Assembly (NCBI RefSeq): GCF_045689735.1
Contig: NZ_CP142685.1
Span: forward strand, 496,001 to 560,000
Direction of reading: 5' to 3'
Length of the DNA: 64,000 nucleotides
Origin: Halothiobacillus sp045689735
Lineage (GTDB): Bacteria > Pseudomonadota > Gammaproteobacteria > Halothiobacillales > Halothiobacillaceae
Under the pieces are notes generated by a model. The model saw nothing but the letters and a program-made list of their open reading frames with translations. It did no database searches and was not told the origin of the DNA. Below are positions 35,818 through 45,150 of the stretch, in pieces. Each line of letters begins with the position of its first letter. Position 1 is the first letter of the stretch. A program made the translations under genes and the position numbers.

Positions 35818-36122
35818 TGATGCGCCTCCTGAATCTTGCGCGTGGCGGCATCAAATACGGTGTTGGCCTTGTGTACATAGAGCCCGGTCAGCACGAAGGC
35901 AAAAACGATCAGCACAAAACCAATCGTGATGCCGAGCGAGAGCGGTGAGCCGGCGGCCACTTTGGTGGCAAAAAAACCGGGCGCGTAGGCAATCACCAGA
36001 ATGAAGGCGAAGTACGCAGCCATCATGATCAGTGCCATCCGCCAGCCGTAGGCAGTGCGACGCTGGATGAGGCGTTGAAATTCCGGATCATTGGCGATCC
36101 GCTCGGCGAGATCTTGTTGCAT
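35814..36122 (-). CDS. DUF485 membrane protein, ActP partner
   Basis: A 102-residue protein with two hydrophobic helices (about residues 28-47 and 60-82) and a short N-terminal segment with IANDPEFQRLIQRRTAYGW, the DUF485 signature. It is the YjcH-type partner always found before acetate symporters; its function is not known. GAGGAAG before the ATG supports the start over an upstream open frame. Confidence 0.9.
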   Translation of the reverse strand: MQQDLAERIANDPEFQRLIQRRTAYGWRMALIMMAAYFAFILVIAYAPGFFATKVAAGSPLSLGITIGFVLIVFAFVLTGLYVHKANTVFDAATRKIQEAHQ

Positions 36123-36210
36123 GGCGCTTCCTCTGGTTATGAGTGGTTGCCCGCCGTCGGCGCGCTTCCTGCGTGGGCATCGTTGGCGCGGCTCTCTGCG
36201 TCGCGCGGCG

Positions 36211-36216
36211 ATTATA
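36211..36216 (-). promoter_or_regulatory. Consensus -10 box upstream of the DUF485-actP operon
   Basis: The minus strand reads TATAAT, a perfect -10 hexamer, 89 bases before the DUF485 start codon. No good -35 is seen at 16-18 bases; GTCGAA is the nearest, so activation by another factor is possible. Confidence 0.42.
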
Positions 36217-36389
36217 CGCACAATTTCCGTGCATTCGACTGGCCGCCCGAATAAATAGTCAATAAAATCATTAAAATAGATTAATGTTCTAATGCCGCCA
36301 GAATGGCGGGCGATCATGGCACAATGCCTCACTCCCTAAGGGGGAGCCGTGACGGGCGGATGCCTGCTGAAATCGTCTGGGGGTGTGCT

Positions 36390-36734
36390 ATGCAAGAAAC
36401 GATTTTTTCCAAAATCATCCGGCGAGAGATCCCGGCAACGATTGTGTTCGAGAATGAACGCATTCTGGCCTTTCGGGATATCAATCCTCAGGCGCCGGTG
36501 CATATTCTGGTCATTCCGAAGAAAATCATTCCGACGCTGAACGACATCACTCCCGAGGATGCGCCGCTGATCGGGGAGCTGTTCGTGGTTGCCGGGCAAA
36601 TCGCGCAGGCGGAAGGGATTGCCGAAACCGGTTACCGCACGATATTCAATTGCCGTGATGACGGTGGGCAGGAGGTCTACCACCTCCATCTGCATGTGCT
36701 GGGTGGCCGCCCCATGCGCTGGCCACCCGGCTGA
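36390..36734 (+). CDS. hinT: HIT-family purine nucleoside phosphoramidase
   Basis: A 114-residue HIT protein of the HinT type, which hydrolyses AMP-lysine and similar phosphoramidates. The histidine triad is YHLHLHVLGGRPM near residues 97-109. The N-terminal TIFSKIIRREIPA and the FRDINPQAPVHILVIPKK segment are standard. The frame is open upstream, but this ATG gives the family start and the usual length. Confidence 0.94.
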   Translation: MQETIFSKIIRREIPATIVFENERILAFRDINPQAPVHILVIPKKIIPTLNDITPEDAPLIGELFVVAGQIAQAEGIAETGYRTIFNCRDDGGQEVYHLHLHVLGGRPMRWPPG

Positions 36735-36783
36735 GTGGCGACTCCTGCGGTTCAAATGAATAACTTAAACGAAGTGATGAGTG

Positions 36784-37785
36784 ATGTCTGATTCTACCGG
36801 GGCAGTTCGTATTTCCTGCATTGTGCCGGCCTTCAACGAGGCGGAAAATCTGCCCGCATTGCTGGCGGCACTCAAAGCACAGTTGGATGCTTTGACGACG
36901 CAGTGGGAAATTGTGCTGGTGGACGATGGCAGTCGCGATGCGACCCGGCAAGTGCTGGCGGCGTATGCCGACTGGCCGGGGCTGGTGGTTCTGCACCTTT
37001 CGCGCAATTTTGGCAAGGAAGCGGCGTTGAGCGCGGGGCTGGATTTTGCGCGGGGCGAGGCGGTGTTCTTGCTCGATGCGGATCTCCAGCATCCGGTTGC
37101 CATGATGCCGGTCATGCTGGACGCCTGGCGGGCGGGGGCGCAAATGGTGTACCTCGTGCGTGCCAACCGCGATGATGAGCCGTGGTGGAAGCGGGTGGGT
37201 TCACTGACACTGTACCGCTTGATCAATTATGGCGCCGTCGTGCAGGTGCCGGCGGATGCCAGCGATTTCCGGTTGCTGGATGCCAAGGTGGTGGCGGCGC
37301 TGCGACAATTGCCGGAACGCAATCGATTCATGAAAGGGCTCTATGCCTGGGTGGGTTTTCGCACGCAGGCGCTGCCCTACACGCCGGACCCGCGTCTGCA
37401 TGGACAATCCTCCTTCTCTGGTCGTCGACTGCTCGGTTTGGCGCTCACGGGGTTGACGGCGTTTTCCAATATGCCGCTGCGGCTGTGGAGTGTGTTTGGT
37501 TCAGTGCTGGCGCTGATTTCTTTGGGTTATGGCGCGTATGTCACGCTGGCGTATTTTCTGGAACAACGACCGGTCGCCGGTTGGACGACTATCGTCGCGG
37601 GGATGATGCTGTTTGGCGGTATCCAGTTGATTTCTATTGGGATTCTGGGTGAGTACCTCGGGCGAGTGTACGACGAAGTCAAGCAACGCCCTCGGTATTT
37701 GCTCGATGAGGTGCAGGACAACAGCCCGTTTCAGCCGGATCGTCCGGACGCCCCACGCGCCGAGACGCAAGGGGATCGCGTTTGA
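36784..37785 (+). CDS. Family 2 glycosyltransferase, GtrB/DPM1-like
   Basis: A 333-residue membrane-anchored transferase that likely loads a sugar from a nucleotide donor onto undecaprenyl phosphate at the cytoplasmic face. The GT-A domain has CIVPAFNEAENLP, VLVDDGSRDAT and the DADLQHP metal site; two C-terminal membrane helices lie at about residues 225-250 and 260-290. A GTG one codon upstream is possible. It overlaps the gtrA-type gene by 4 bases, the common GtrB-GtrA pair of O-antigen or cell-wall glycosylation. Confidence 0.9.
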   Translation: MSDSTGAVRISCIVPAFNEAENLPALLAALKAQLDALTTQWEIVLVDDGSRDATRQVLAAYADWPGLVVLHLSRNFGKEAALSAGLDFARGEAVFLLDADLQHPVAMMPVMLDAWRAGAQMVYLVRANRDDEPWWKRVGSLTLYRLINYGAVVQVPADASDFRLLDAKVVAALRQLPERNRFMKGLYAWVGFRTQALPYTPDPRLHGQSSFSGRRLLGLALTGLTAFSNMPLRLWSVFGSVLALISLGYGAYVTLAYFLEQRPVAGWTTIVAGMMLFGGIQLISIGILGEYLGRVYDEVKQRPRYLLDEVQDNSPFQPDRPDAPRAETQGDRV

Positions 37786-38174
37786 TCTCCCGCCGGGTGT
37801 TGCTGTTTGGTCTGGTGGGGCTGACTGCGGCGCTGGTGCATTGGGTGGTGGTGTGGCTGTTGGTGCAACACGGGAAGTTCGCGGCGCTTTGGGCAAATCC
37901 GTTCGGATTCTTCGTGGCATTCTGGGTCAGTTATTTCGGCCATCGTCATGGCAGTTTTGCCGAAAAGAATCACCGCCACCGTATTCGTGAGACCCTGCCG
38001 AAGTTCGCCCTAGTGGCCAGCGCCGGGTTCGTGCTCAATGAATTCTTGTTCTTTCTCTTACTGCGCTGGACGCCCTTGCCCTACACCGTAGCGCTGATTC
38101 TAGTGATTGGCATTGTCGCCGTAGGGACTTTTCTGGCCAGTCGCCATTGGGCTTTCGTGCGCGCCGAAGCTTAG
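37782..38174 (+). CDS. GtrA-family membrane protein (lipid-linked sugar flippase)
   Basis: A 130-residue protein with four hydrophobic helices and the family FxVSYxxHRHxSF pattern (FWVSYFGHRHGSFAEKN). GtrA proteins are proposed to flip undecaprenyl-phosphate-sugar made by GtrB. It starts with TTG overlapping the stop of the transferase gene. The rare start codon suggests dependence on coupled translation. Confidence 0.88.
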   Translation: MISRRVLLFGLVGLTAALVHWVVVWLLVQHGKFAALWANPFGFFVAFWVSYFGHRHGSFAEKNHRHRIRETLPKFALVASAGFVLNEFLFFLLLRWTPLPYTVALILVIGIVAVGTFLASRHWAFVRAEA

Positions 38175-38184
38175 CTGTGGGGCA

Positions 38185-39774
38185 TCAGTTCGTCTCGCGG
38201 GATGCGCAACCAAAACAGTACACCGCCGTGCGCTGGTCGGATGCGATCGGCGTCTTACCGCTCAACAGCGGCAGTTTGGCGGCTTCATCCTTATGAATGA
38301 AGACCCAGACCGGCGCGGCGGTGCCCTGATCTGCTGCCTGGGCTTCCTCGGCCAGCTTGTGTGTAGAAATCAGGATTGATGACGCGCGCGCCGGATCAAA
38401 TTTGGCCGAGGTATAAAGCTCCGTATTGGCGCCATCGGTTTTGAACAGTGCCGGATCATGCCATTCCCCCGTCACCTGCACCGGCGTGGCGCGATTGAGG
38501 TAGAACGGCACGCTAAAAAAATAATAGTTGTAGAACACCACCCGTGCTGCCGCGCTGATTTGTGGCCGCACCTGTTCGGTGAGTGCCTTGTGCGATTTTT
38601 TGTCGATATGGTGAAAAATGAATACCGAAGTCATGCTCAGGCTGGCACCGATCACGCTGCCCAGCCAGAGGGCGCGAATCCAGCGGTTTGGCGCGGGCGA
38701 ATGGGTTAGGGCGGCATCAAGCCACAGGGCACCGAGCAGGGTGAGGGCGGGGACGGTCGGCAGGATATAACCGATCAGTTTCGAGGTCGGGATCGAGAAA
38801 AAGACCAGGATGCTCAGCAACCAGATCAGCCCGAGATTTCTCAGGCTGGCGGGTGTATTGGCATAAAGATATTCGCGGGGTCGCTTGAAAAAATGGCCAC
38901 CGATCGCGAGTACAGACCAGGGCAACAAGCCCCCGAACAGTACCAAAACATAGTAATAAATCGGCTGAGGGTTATTGAAGGTACTGTCTAAATAACGATC
39001 AAACTGCTGATAGATAAATGTGTAATGCAAAAATCCGGGGAATTGCCGCTCCATGAGCAGAAACCACGGCAACACAAGGGCAGCAAAAACAATCAGGCCG
39101 GGGATCGAAATCAGTTGGTACAGTTGCCGGTAACGGCGCTGCCACAAAATCCAGAAGGTGATGGCCATGCCCGGCAGCACAAAACCGATCATGCCCTTGG
39201 TCATCATCCCCAGCCCCGCCGTCGCATAGGCCAACACTAGCACCCAGCCGGCGCGTTGCCCGGCGGCGAGCCGTTCGCTGGCGTGGGCGAGCAATAGCAC
39301 AGTGATGGCAATCAACGAGCCGACCAGCGTATCCATGCTGGCAAACTGGCTGGCATCAAAAAATAACGGGAATGTCGCCAGTAGCAACACCGCCAGCGCA
39401 GCGGCGCGCCGACTGGCATGGTGGTTCAAGAACCAGAACAGGGTGCCCGCGACGCTCAGGCTCGCCAGAAAAGGCGCCAGACGAGCCGCCCATTCGTGCA
39501 CACCGAATACACCGAGACTGCCGGCCGTGATCCAGTAAAACAACGGCGGCTTGTGGAAAAAAGGCAGACCATCCAGGCGCGGAACGAGCCAGTCACCGCT
39601 GTGGAGCATGCCGAGCGCCACGCTGACATAACGCCCTTCATCCGGTACGAACAGCGCCCGCAGATTCAGCGTGCAGCCCACCCACAGCGCATAGAGAGCC
39701 AAAATCAGCCACGGTCGATTTAATAACCAGTGCCCCGTACGGGTGAATGCGTTGTGGGGTTGCAGCGAGGGCAT
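38185..39774 (-). CDS. PMT/ArnT-like membrane glycosyltransferase
   Basis: A 529-residue GT-C fold protein with about 12 hydrophobic helices. The first periplasmic loop has DEGRYVSVALGM (the catalytic D-E) and FHKPPLFYW, as in ArnT-type transferases that use lipid-linked donors. The acceptor may be lipid A, O-antigen or protein; no arn genes are nearby. It is convergent with the GtrB-GtrA pair, which could supply the lipid-linked sugar. GGAGAT before the ATG at 39774 fixes the start over an upstream open frame. Confidence 0.85.
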   Translation of the reverse strand: MPSLQPHNAFTRTGHWLLNRPWLILALYALWVGCTLNLRALFVPDEGRYVSVALGMLHSGDWLVPRLDGLPFFHKPPLFYWITAGSLGVFGVHEWAARLAPFLASLSVAGTLFWFLNHHASRRAAALAVLLLATFPLFFDASQFASMDTLVGSLIAITVLLLAHASERLAAGQRAGWVLVLAYATAGLGMMTKGMIGFVLPGMAITFWILWQRRYRQLYQLISIPGLIVFAALVLPWFLLMERQFPGFLHYTFIYQQFDRYLDSTFNNPQPIYYYVLVLFGGLLPWSVLAIGGHFFKRPREYLYANTPASLRNLGLIWLLSILVFFSIPTSKLIGYILPTVPALTLLGALWLDAALTHSPAPNRWIRALWLGSVIGASLSMTSVFIFHHIDKKSHKALTEQVRPQISAAARVVFYNYYFFSVPFYLNRATPVQVTGEWHDPALFKTDGANTELYTSAKFDPARASSILISTHKLAEEAQAADQGTAAPVWVFIHKDEAAKLPLLSGKTPIASDQRTAVYCFGCASRETN

Positions 39775-39834
39775 CGGGTGATCTCCGGCAAAAGGCGCCG
39801 GGCATGGTATCACTCTCCGGGGGGTGGCTTGACG

Positions 39835-41223
39835 CTAATCCGCGTGACGGTGGTGCTTGGGTGGTGTACCCAATGCAAGGCGATATTGCAGGAACGCTTG
39901 GGTGAAATGCTGGTTCACCGCCTCCATCCGGCCGTCGAGATTACTGTCTAGCGCAACCGAGCTATGTGTGCGGGAAATTTGTAGTCGCAGGGATTGCCGG
40001 GTATCGATCTGCCAATCGACCAGGGCGGAACGCCGGGAAATTCCTTCAAACTGGCTGTTTTGGCGCGGGCAGCGCAGATTGGCATAGGGCGGCGCGCAAA
40101 AATTCGGCGCGGCGTCCCGCAGGGCTTCCTGAATATGACCGGTTACATCGAACCGGAGTCCTGCCGTCCAGCTCGGCGTCACTCTGTAGCGCGCCTGAAC
40201 ATAATAGCCGTCCGCATTCAGGGTGCGGGGTTGGCCGATATTCCAAGGCTTGGTCTGATGAAAATTGAGCAGCAAATCCTTGCGTTGATAAAAATATTCC
40301 GCCATCACATCCCAGCCGCCCTGAGTTGGCTTTTCAGTCATTTGGGCATAGCGCAATCCGGCCACCAAGGTGTCGGTGTGACCCTGCAATGCATGATCGG
40401 CATCGTTGATGCCCGGATGGAACTGATGCAATTCCTGATGCATCCGACCATGTACCCATCCCAGATTTGCGCCCCATTCCTGCCCTGCCATCGGTGAGAT
40501 CGCCAGACGGCCAAACACCGTCCAGATGGTCGGCCAATCTGGTCTTACTCCAAAAGGTACGGATACTTTCTGCCCTTGAGTAGTGGTGAATGCGGTGGGA
40601 TTGGGGCGCAGGGCAGCTATGGCCTCATTCCCCCCGGTGAGTGCTTCCAGCCCGATTTTCGTGCGCCAAGATGATTCGTGATGTTCCCAGCTTGCCTGCG
40701 CGCCGTTCCCGCCCAACCCACCGGCGAGTAAGAGTTGGTAGGGCAGTGGTTGATCGACGAAATCCCAAGCATGAGGATGCAGCGCATTTTGCCAACCCAC
40801 CGCACTCAAGAACTTACCGAATTTCAGCGCGGTGCCCGAGTCACGCGCGCGCCCACGCAACCAAGCCTCTTCCAGCGCGATGGTTCGACCATCGGTAGTA
40901 ATATTCAGTCGCCCGTCCAGATATCGCCCGTAGGCCGCGCTCAAGGAAAATTCGGCGCTGCGGAAATTCAACCCAGAATGCAGCGCACCGCCGTGCTGAT
41001 GGCCACCCCCCGTGGCGAGGTCATCGCTGTGGGTGTTGAAGATCCCATTGGGATTCTGCACAAACCCAGCGCCCTTTCCGGCTACTGAGTCTTTATAGCC
41101 TACAAGATCGAGGTAAAATCGGGATTCGACAACCAATTCATCCGCCCGTAAGGAGGAGGCTGCCATCCAGCACAAGGCGGCAAAAAGTATGCGAATGAGC
41201 TGAGTGCGTTGGGAGAAGTGCAT
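39835..41223 (-). CDS. Outer-membrane barrel protein, His-rich, unknown ligand
   Basis: A 462-residue exported protein with signal peptide (residues 1-27, ending SSLRA). The body alternates in amphipathic strands with many Gly and aromatic residues, as in porin-like barrels. Histidine clusters stand out (GGGHQHGG, HPHAWD, EHHESS) and the C-terminus ends PPKHHRHAD, unlike the usual terminal Phe. It resembles hypothetical proteins near metal transporters, but none is adjacent here. A small palindrome GATATTTCATATC lies just upstream of the start. The function is not recognised. Confidence 0.65.
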   Translation of the reverse strand: MHFSQRTQLIRILFAALCWMAASSLRADELVVESRFYLDLVGYKDSVAGKGAGFVQNPNGIFNTHSDDLATGGGHQHGGALHSGLNFRSAEFSLSAAYGRYLDGRLNITTDGRTIALEEAWLRGRARDSGTALKFGKFLSAVGWQNALHPHAWDFVDQPLPYQLLLAGGLGGNGAQASWEHHESSWRTKIGLEALTGGNEAIAALRPNPTAFTTTQGQKVSVPFGVRPDWPTIWTVFGRLAISPMAGQEWGANLGWVHGRMHQELHQFHPGINDADHALQGHTDTLVAGLRYAQMTEKPTQGGWDVMAEYFYQRKDLLLNFHQTKPWNIGQPRTLNADGYYVQARYRVTPSWTAGLRFDVTGHIQEALRDAAPNFCAPPYANLRCPRQNSQFEGISRRSALVDWQIDTRQSLRLQISRTHSSVALDSNLDGRMEAVNQHFTQAFLQYRLALGTPPKHHRHAD

Positions 41224-41531
41224 TCGTTATGATATTTCATATCTATTATGCGCATTTTGTAAAATCTGTTACCCCCTCGCCAAGCAACATCGACTAGGCG
41301 GACAATTAATCAGCCCGGCAAATCCGATATGGCTAGAGCGCTCAGGGCGTGCTTAGGCTTGACAAGCCGGGAGCGTTTATTCATCATTCGCCACCTTGCA
41401 AATCCCCCACTGAAATGCGTGTTTCAGTGAAATAAGCAAGGTCGCTGGAAGTTTGTGGTCTGTGGATTCCCGCAGATCTCCCGGTTTCTGGCGGTGATTC
41501 CGCTCCTTCAGACGAGCGAGAATCCAATCAC
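41224..41531. other. Gene-free stretch before tRNA-Ser
   Basis: About 308 bases. It contains the palindrome GATATTTCATATC (41231-41243) close to the barrel-protein start, then mixed sequence with no supported ORF, repeat or clear promoter for the tRNA. Confidence 0.5.
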
Positions 41532-41621
41532 GGAGGTTTGGCAGAGCGGTTGAATGCACCGGTCTTGAAAACCGGCAAGGGTTTACCCCCTTCCAGGGTT
41601 CGAATCCCTGAGCCTCCGCCA
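41532..41621 (+). tRNA. tRNA-Ser (anticodon TGA)
   Basis: A 90-nt class II tRNA with encoded CCA. The acceptor GGAGGTT pairs with AGCCTCC with one G-T pair, a long variable arm is present, and the T-arm is GGTTCGAATCC. The loop CTTGAAA between CCGGT and ACCGG gives anticodon TGA at 41566-41568. It marks the left border of the accessory island. Confidence 0.97.
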
Positions 41622-41879
41622 CTATTCGGTGGCATTCGCTTGATTCCAAAGCGGATATCAAACAATCCAGATGATCATGCCCACACCCATGCCCACACTT
41701 TAATGTTTGGTAGGAAAGTGCGGTGACATGGCCATCTGGATTCTTCTGAATTTCTTCGATGACAAAGCACCCCTGATCAGAGCTAGTCGCTTGCTTGGTG
41801 GATTGACAAGTATTCTGTAGTGGTCTAATCAAACCGGACACTGATATAGGCGAGAATGCTCGCCGAATAGAGGTGTCTG

Positions 41880-42184
<305 letters not shown>

Positions 42185-42188
<4 letters not shown>

Positions 42189-43042
42189 TTGACCAGTTAA
42201 GCCATCAAGAGCCCGTTGAATTGTGCTGTGCGGTATTCGGTATTTCCCGATCCTGTTACTACGCGTATCAACGCAGACGCCAGAATATTGATGTTGAGCG
42301 GATGATTCTGCGCAGCCAGGTGAATGCACTATTCACACAGAGCCGAGGCTCTGCGGGTAGTCGCAGTATCATGACGATGATGCGGGAAGATGGCATAAGT
42401 ATTGGCCGCTTCAAGGTGCGCCGTCTGATGCAGGAACAGGGCCTAATCAGCAAGCAGCCCGGCTCGCATGCGTACAAGCAGGCGACGGTTGAACGGCCGG
42501 ATATTCCCAATCGGCTGAATCGGGAATTTGATGTGTCCGCACCAAATCAGGTGTGGTGCGGTGATATCACCTACATCTGGTCTCAAGGGCGATGGCATTA
42601 CCTGGCCGTCGTGCTGGATTTGTATGCCCGTCGTGTGGTGGGTTGGGCTTTCTCGAGCAGCCCTGATGCTGCGTTGGTCATCAAGGCATTGGAGATGGCA
42701 CATGAGCAGCGAGGTCGACCACAAGGGGTATTGTTCCATTCGGATCAGGGTGGGCAATATGCCAGCCGTTTGTTCCGGCAGAGGCTATGGCGCTACCGGA
42801 TGCAACAGAGCATGAGTCGTCGGGGTAACTGCTGGGACAACGCACCAATGGAGCGGCTGTTTCGTAGCCTGAAAACCGAGTTGATACCGTCCAATGGTTA
42901 TACGACAACTCAGGAAGCACAGCGTGATATCAGTCATTATTTGATGCACCGATATAACTGGTTCAGGCCTCACCAGTTCAATGAGGGACAGCCACCAGCC
43001 GTCGCTGAGAAAAAACTTAATTTACTGTCCGGTTTTTGTTGA
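42185..43042 (+). CDS. IS3-family transposase OrfB (DDE integrase)
   Basis: A 285-residue rve-type catalytic domain. The DDE triad is Asp127 (WCGDITYI), Asp187 (FHSDQGGQY) and Glu223 (PMERLFRSL) with the family's 35-residue D-E spacing. The HTH_21 region precedes it. The frame appears intact. It is probably expressed mainly as OrfAB by -1 frameshifting; the TTG at 42185 is only a possible independent start. Confidence 0.94.
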
Positions 43043-43224
43043 CCACTACAGGCACGGCCTGGTTGATTGAGGCCGCTCCGCGCTTCACCTGCAAGCCCCT
43101 TTCAGTGCTCAGACCTTGAATTCAGTGGGATGGTAATGCTGTTAGCGAGCAGACAGTGTGAAGTTTGCCGAGCCTGCCTCTGGGAAATAGCTATCCAATA
43201 CTGGCTCTGGGTAACAAATCAGCG

Positions 43225-45150
43225 CTAGCTGGCCTTTTTGTCGATGTCGTCTTTCAAGAGTTTGACCATTTCTTTGTGATGATCATTCACTTCCTGATCG
43301 CCCCACTGTTTTGTTTCGGCAATGCTTGCCATTAGCGCAAGTTTGGGGCTTTGCTCGATGATGTGCTTGTAGGCGGCTTTCGTTTCCGGAAGATCGTTAC
43401 TGAACCGCGCGTTGTCGCTGACGCTCAAGAGCGCAAGATTGCCCAGACAGCCGAGGTATTCTTTGGAAACCTTGCCCTTTCCTATTTGACCATCCCTCGG
43501 ATTTTGCGGATAGAAATGTTCAATCGAGTTTCTGAAGGTGAATCTGAACTCCGGCTTTCTTTCGCCCTTTTTATCCCTGTCATTCTTCCACAGTAGATAA
43601 TCCAGGTAGGTGAAGACGATGCGTTCGATACCAAAGTCATTTGGTTGCCCATCGGGACCAAAGTAGGCGTCAGCCACTTTATCCCGAGCGTAATTTTGCA
43701 GTTCAGAAATCAGTAGCGATTGGTCGAGTATTTCTGTGCCTTTTTGCTTATCGACCAGTAGTTTGAGCAGCCGGGTGATCCAGTGCATGGTTCGCGGTGA
43801 GGTGTAGGTCACGCGCAGCATGGATTCCAGCATCAATAGCTCCCTGGTTGCCACATCGGTATCGTCTCCGTCTTTTTCATGCTGAGCAATCGAATAGGTA
43901 TTCCTGTAGCTCGCAGCCTTTTCTTTTTCCTTCTGGAACAGAATTTGAAGCGACCAAACCCCTTCGTTAATGTAGGCTCCGGTGTGTTCGCGCTTGATGA
44001 AATAGCTGTCAAACAGATTGCGGCATCGCAGCAGTTCAAAAGCGAACCGTTTGGCTGTTTCCCGCTGTCCCTTTTGATCTTTAACCTGCAAGAGTTGGGT
44101 AAACCGTTTGACGAGCGCCTTGTCGTCCAGTTGCCCCTCTCTTTCAGTGGCATCGTCCTCTAGGACGATCTTGAGGACATGTAACAGGAATGAAGGGAAG
44201 GAGATGATCGAACGGAAGCGTACCGTGCCATCGTCTTCCCGACCCTCATCGATGCCCATCTGGCGGTACTCTTCTATCGCATCGGCTAGCCTACGCGCCT
44301 TGTCGAATTTGCCCTCGCTGAACCCAGGCGATTCGTGAATTTTCAACAAGTCATCAAAGCTGCCCACCTGGACGAAGGACCAGTTGTCGCCAAAAACTTT
44401 TTGGCGCAATGTCGTATCTTTGGGGGTCAAGGTCATCTGCACATAGGCATCCATGTCGGCGCAGGCGTTCCAGATCCAGGCAAAGCAGGCAAGCTCAGCG
44501 TCGCCGTCCAGATGCGACATTAATCTAGCCTTGACGATATCGACCTGCTGGAGTTGCTGTCCGCGCGTGTTCATGATCTCGAAGTAGCGATTCAAATCGG
44601 TGCTGGCAGGCAGCCGCACCCGCACGACGGTGACATGATCAAGAACAAAGTCGGTGAATCCTTTCTTGGCTTCGTTTGTGATGCGTCGCTTGAGATACTG
44701 TTCAATGATTTTGTGTCCTTCGCGAATACCTGCATCTTCGCTGCAATCCTCTGCCGTCTGATTGTTAGCAGATGCAGTGTGTGAGAGCGTCGTCGTGGCG
44801 CGGGGGCGTGACTGGTACTGCAATCCACCCAGCTGGCTTTTCTGGCCTAATAAGCCCAACAACAGATACAGCGTCGTGAGCCGTTGCTGGCCGTCGATTA
44901 CCTCGTAATTGGATAATTTGGAGAACTTGGAGACGATTAGATTGCCGAGGAAATATCCCTTGGCATGGTCTTCAGCATGGTTTTCAAACGCATCTTTAAT
45001 ATCGTCGAGCATCTGTTCGATCTGTTCCGCTTGCCAAGCGTAGTTGCGTTGATAGATCGGCACGGTATAGCCTACTTCACCATTAAACAATTTGCGGATG
45101 TTCAGCAATTCGGGGCGAAGTTCCTCTGTTTGTAGGTTAGTTTCGTTCAT
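43225..45150 (-). CDS. DUF262-DUF1524 protein (GmrSD-like nuclease)
   Basis: A 641-residue protein. The N-terminal DUF262 domain has the ParB/GmrS-like motifs VPIYQRNYAW (30-39) and VIDGQQRLTTLYLL (84-97, with the DGQQR nucleotide site). The C-terminal DUF1524 region has an HNH-type motif SIEHFYPQNP (His545) followed by GCLGNLALLS and an asparagine (SDNARFSND). GmrSD enzymes are nucleotide-dependent type IV restriction nucleases against modified phage DNA. The ATG overlaps the end of the second DUF262 gene by 14 bases. The target and partner dependence are unknown. Confidence 0.88.
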   Translation of the reverse strand: MNETNLQTEELRPELLNIRKLFNGEVGYTVPIYQRNYAWQAEQIEQMLDDIKDAFENHAEDHAKGYFLGNLIVSKFSKLSNYEVIDGQQRLTTLYLLLGLLGQKSQLGGLQYQSRPRATTTLSHTASANNQTAEDCSEDAGIREGHKIIEQYLKRRITNEAKKGFTDFVLDHVTVVRVRLPASTDLNRYFEIMNTRGQQLQQVDIVKARLMSHLDGDAELACFAWIWNACADMDAYVQMTLTPKDTTLRQKVFGDNWSFVQVGSFDDLLKIHESPGFSEGKFDKARRLADAIEEYRQMGIDEGREDDGTVRFRSIISFPSFLLHVLKIVLEDDATEREGQLDDKALVKRFTQLLQVKDQKGQRETAKRFAFELLRCRNLFDSYFIKREHTGAYINEGVWSLQILFQKEKEKAASYRNTYSIAQHEKDGDDTDVATRELLMLESMLRVTYTSPRTMHWITRLLKLLVDKQKGTEILDQSLLISELQNYARDKVADAYFGPDGQPNDFGIERIVFTYLDYLLWKNDRDKKGERKPEFRFTFRNSIEHFYPQNPRDGQIGKGKVSKEYLGCLGNLALLSVSDNARFSNDLPETKAAYKHIIEQSPKLALMASIAETKQWGDQEVNDHHKEMVKLLKDDIDKKAS

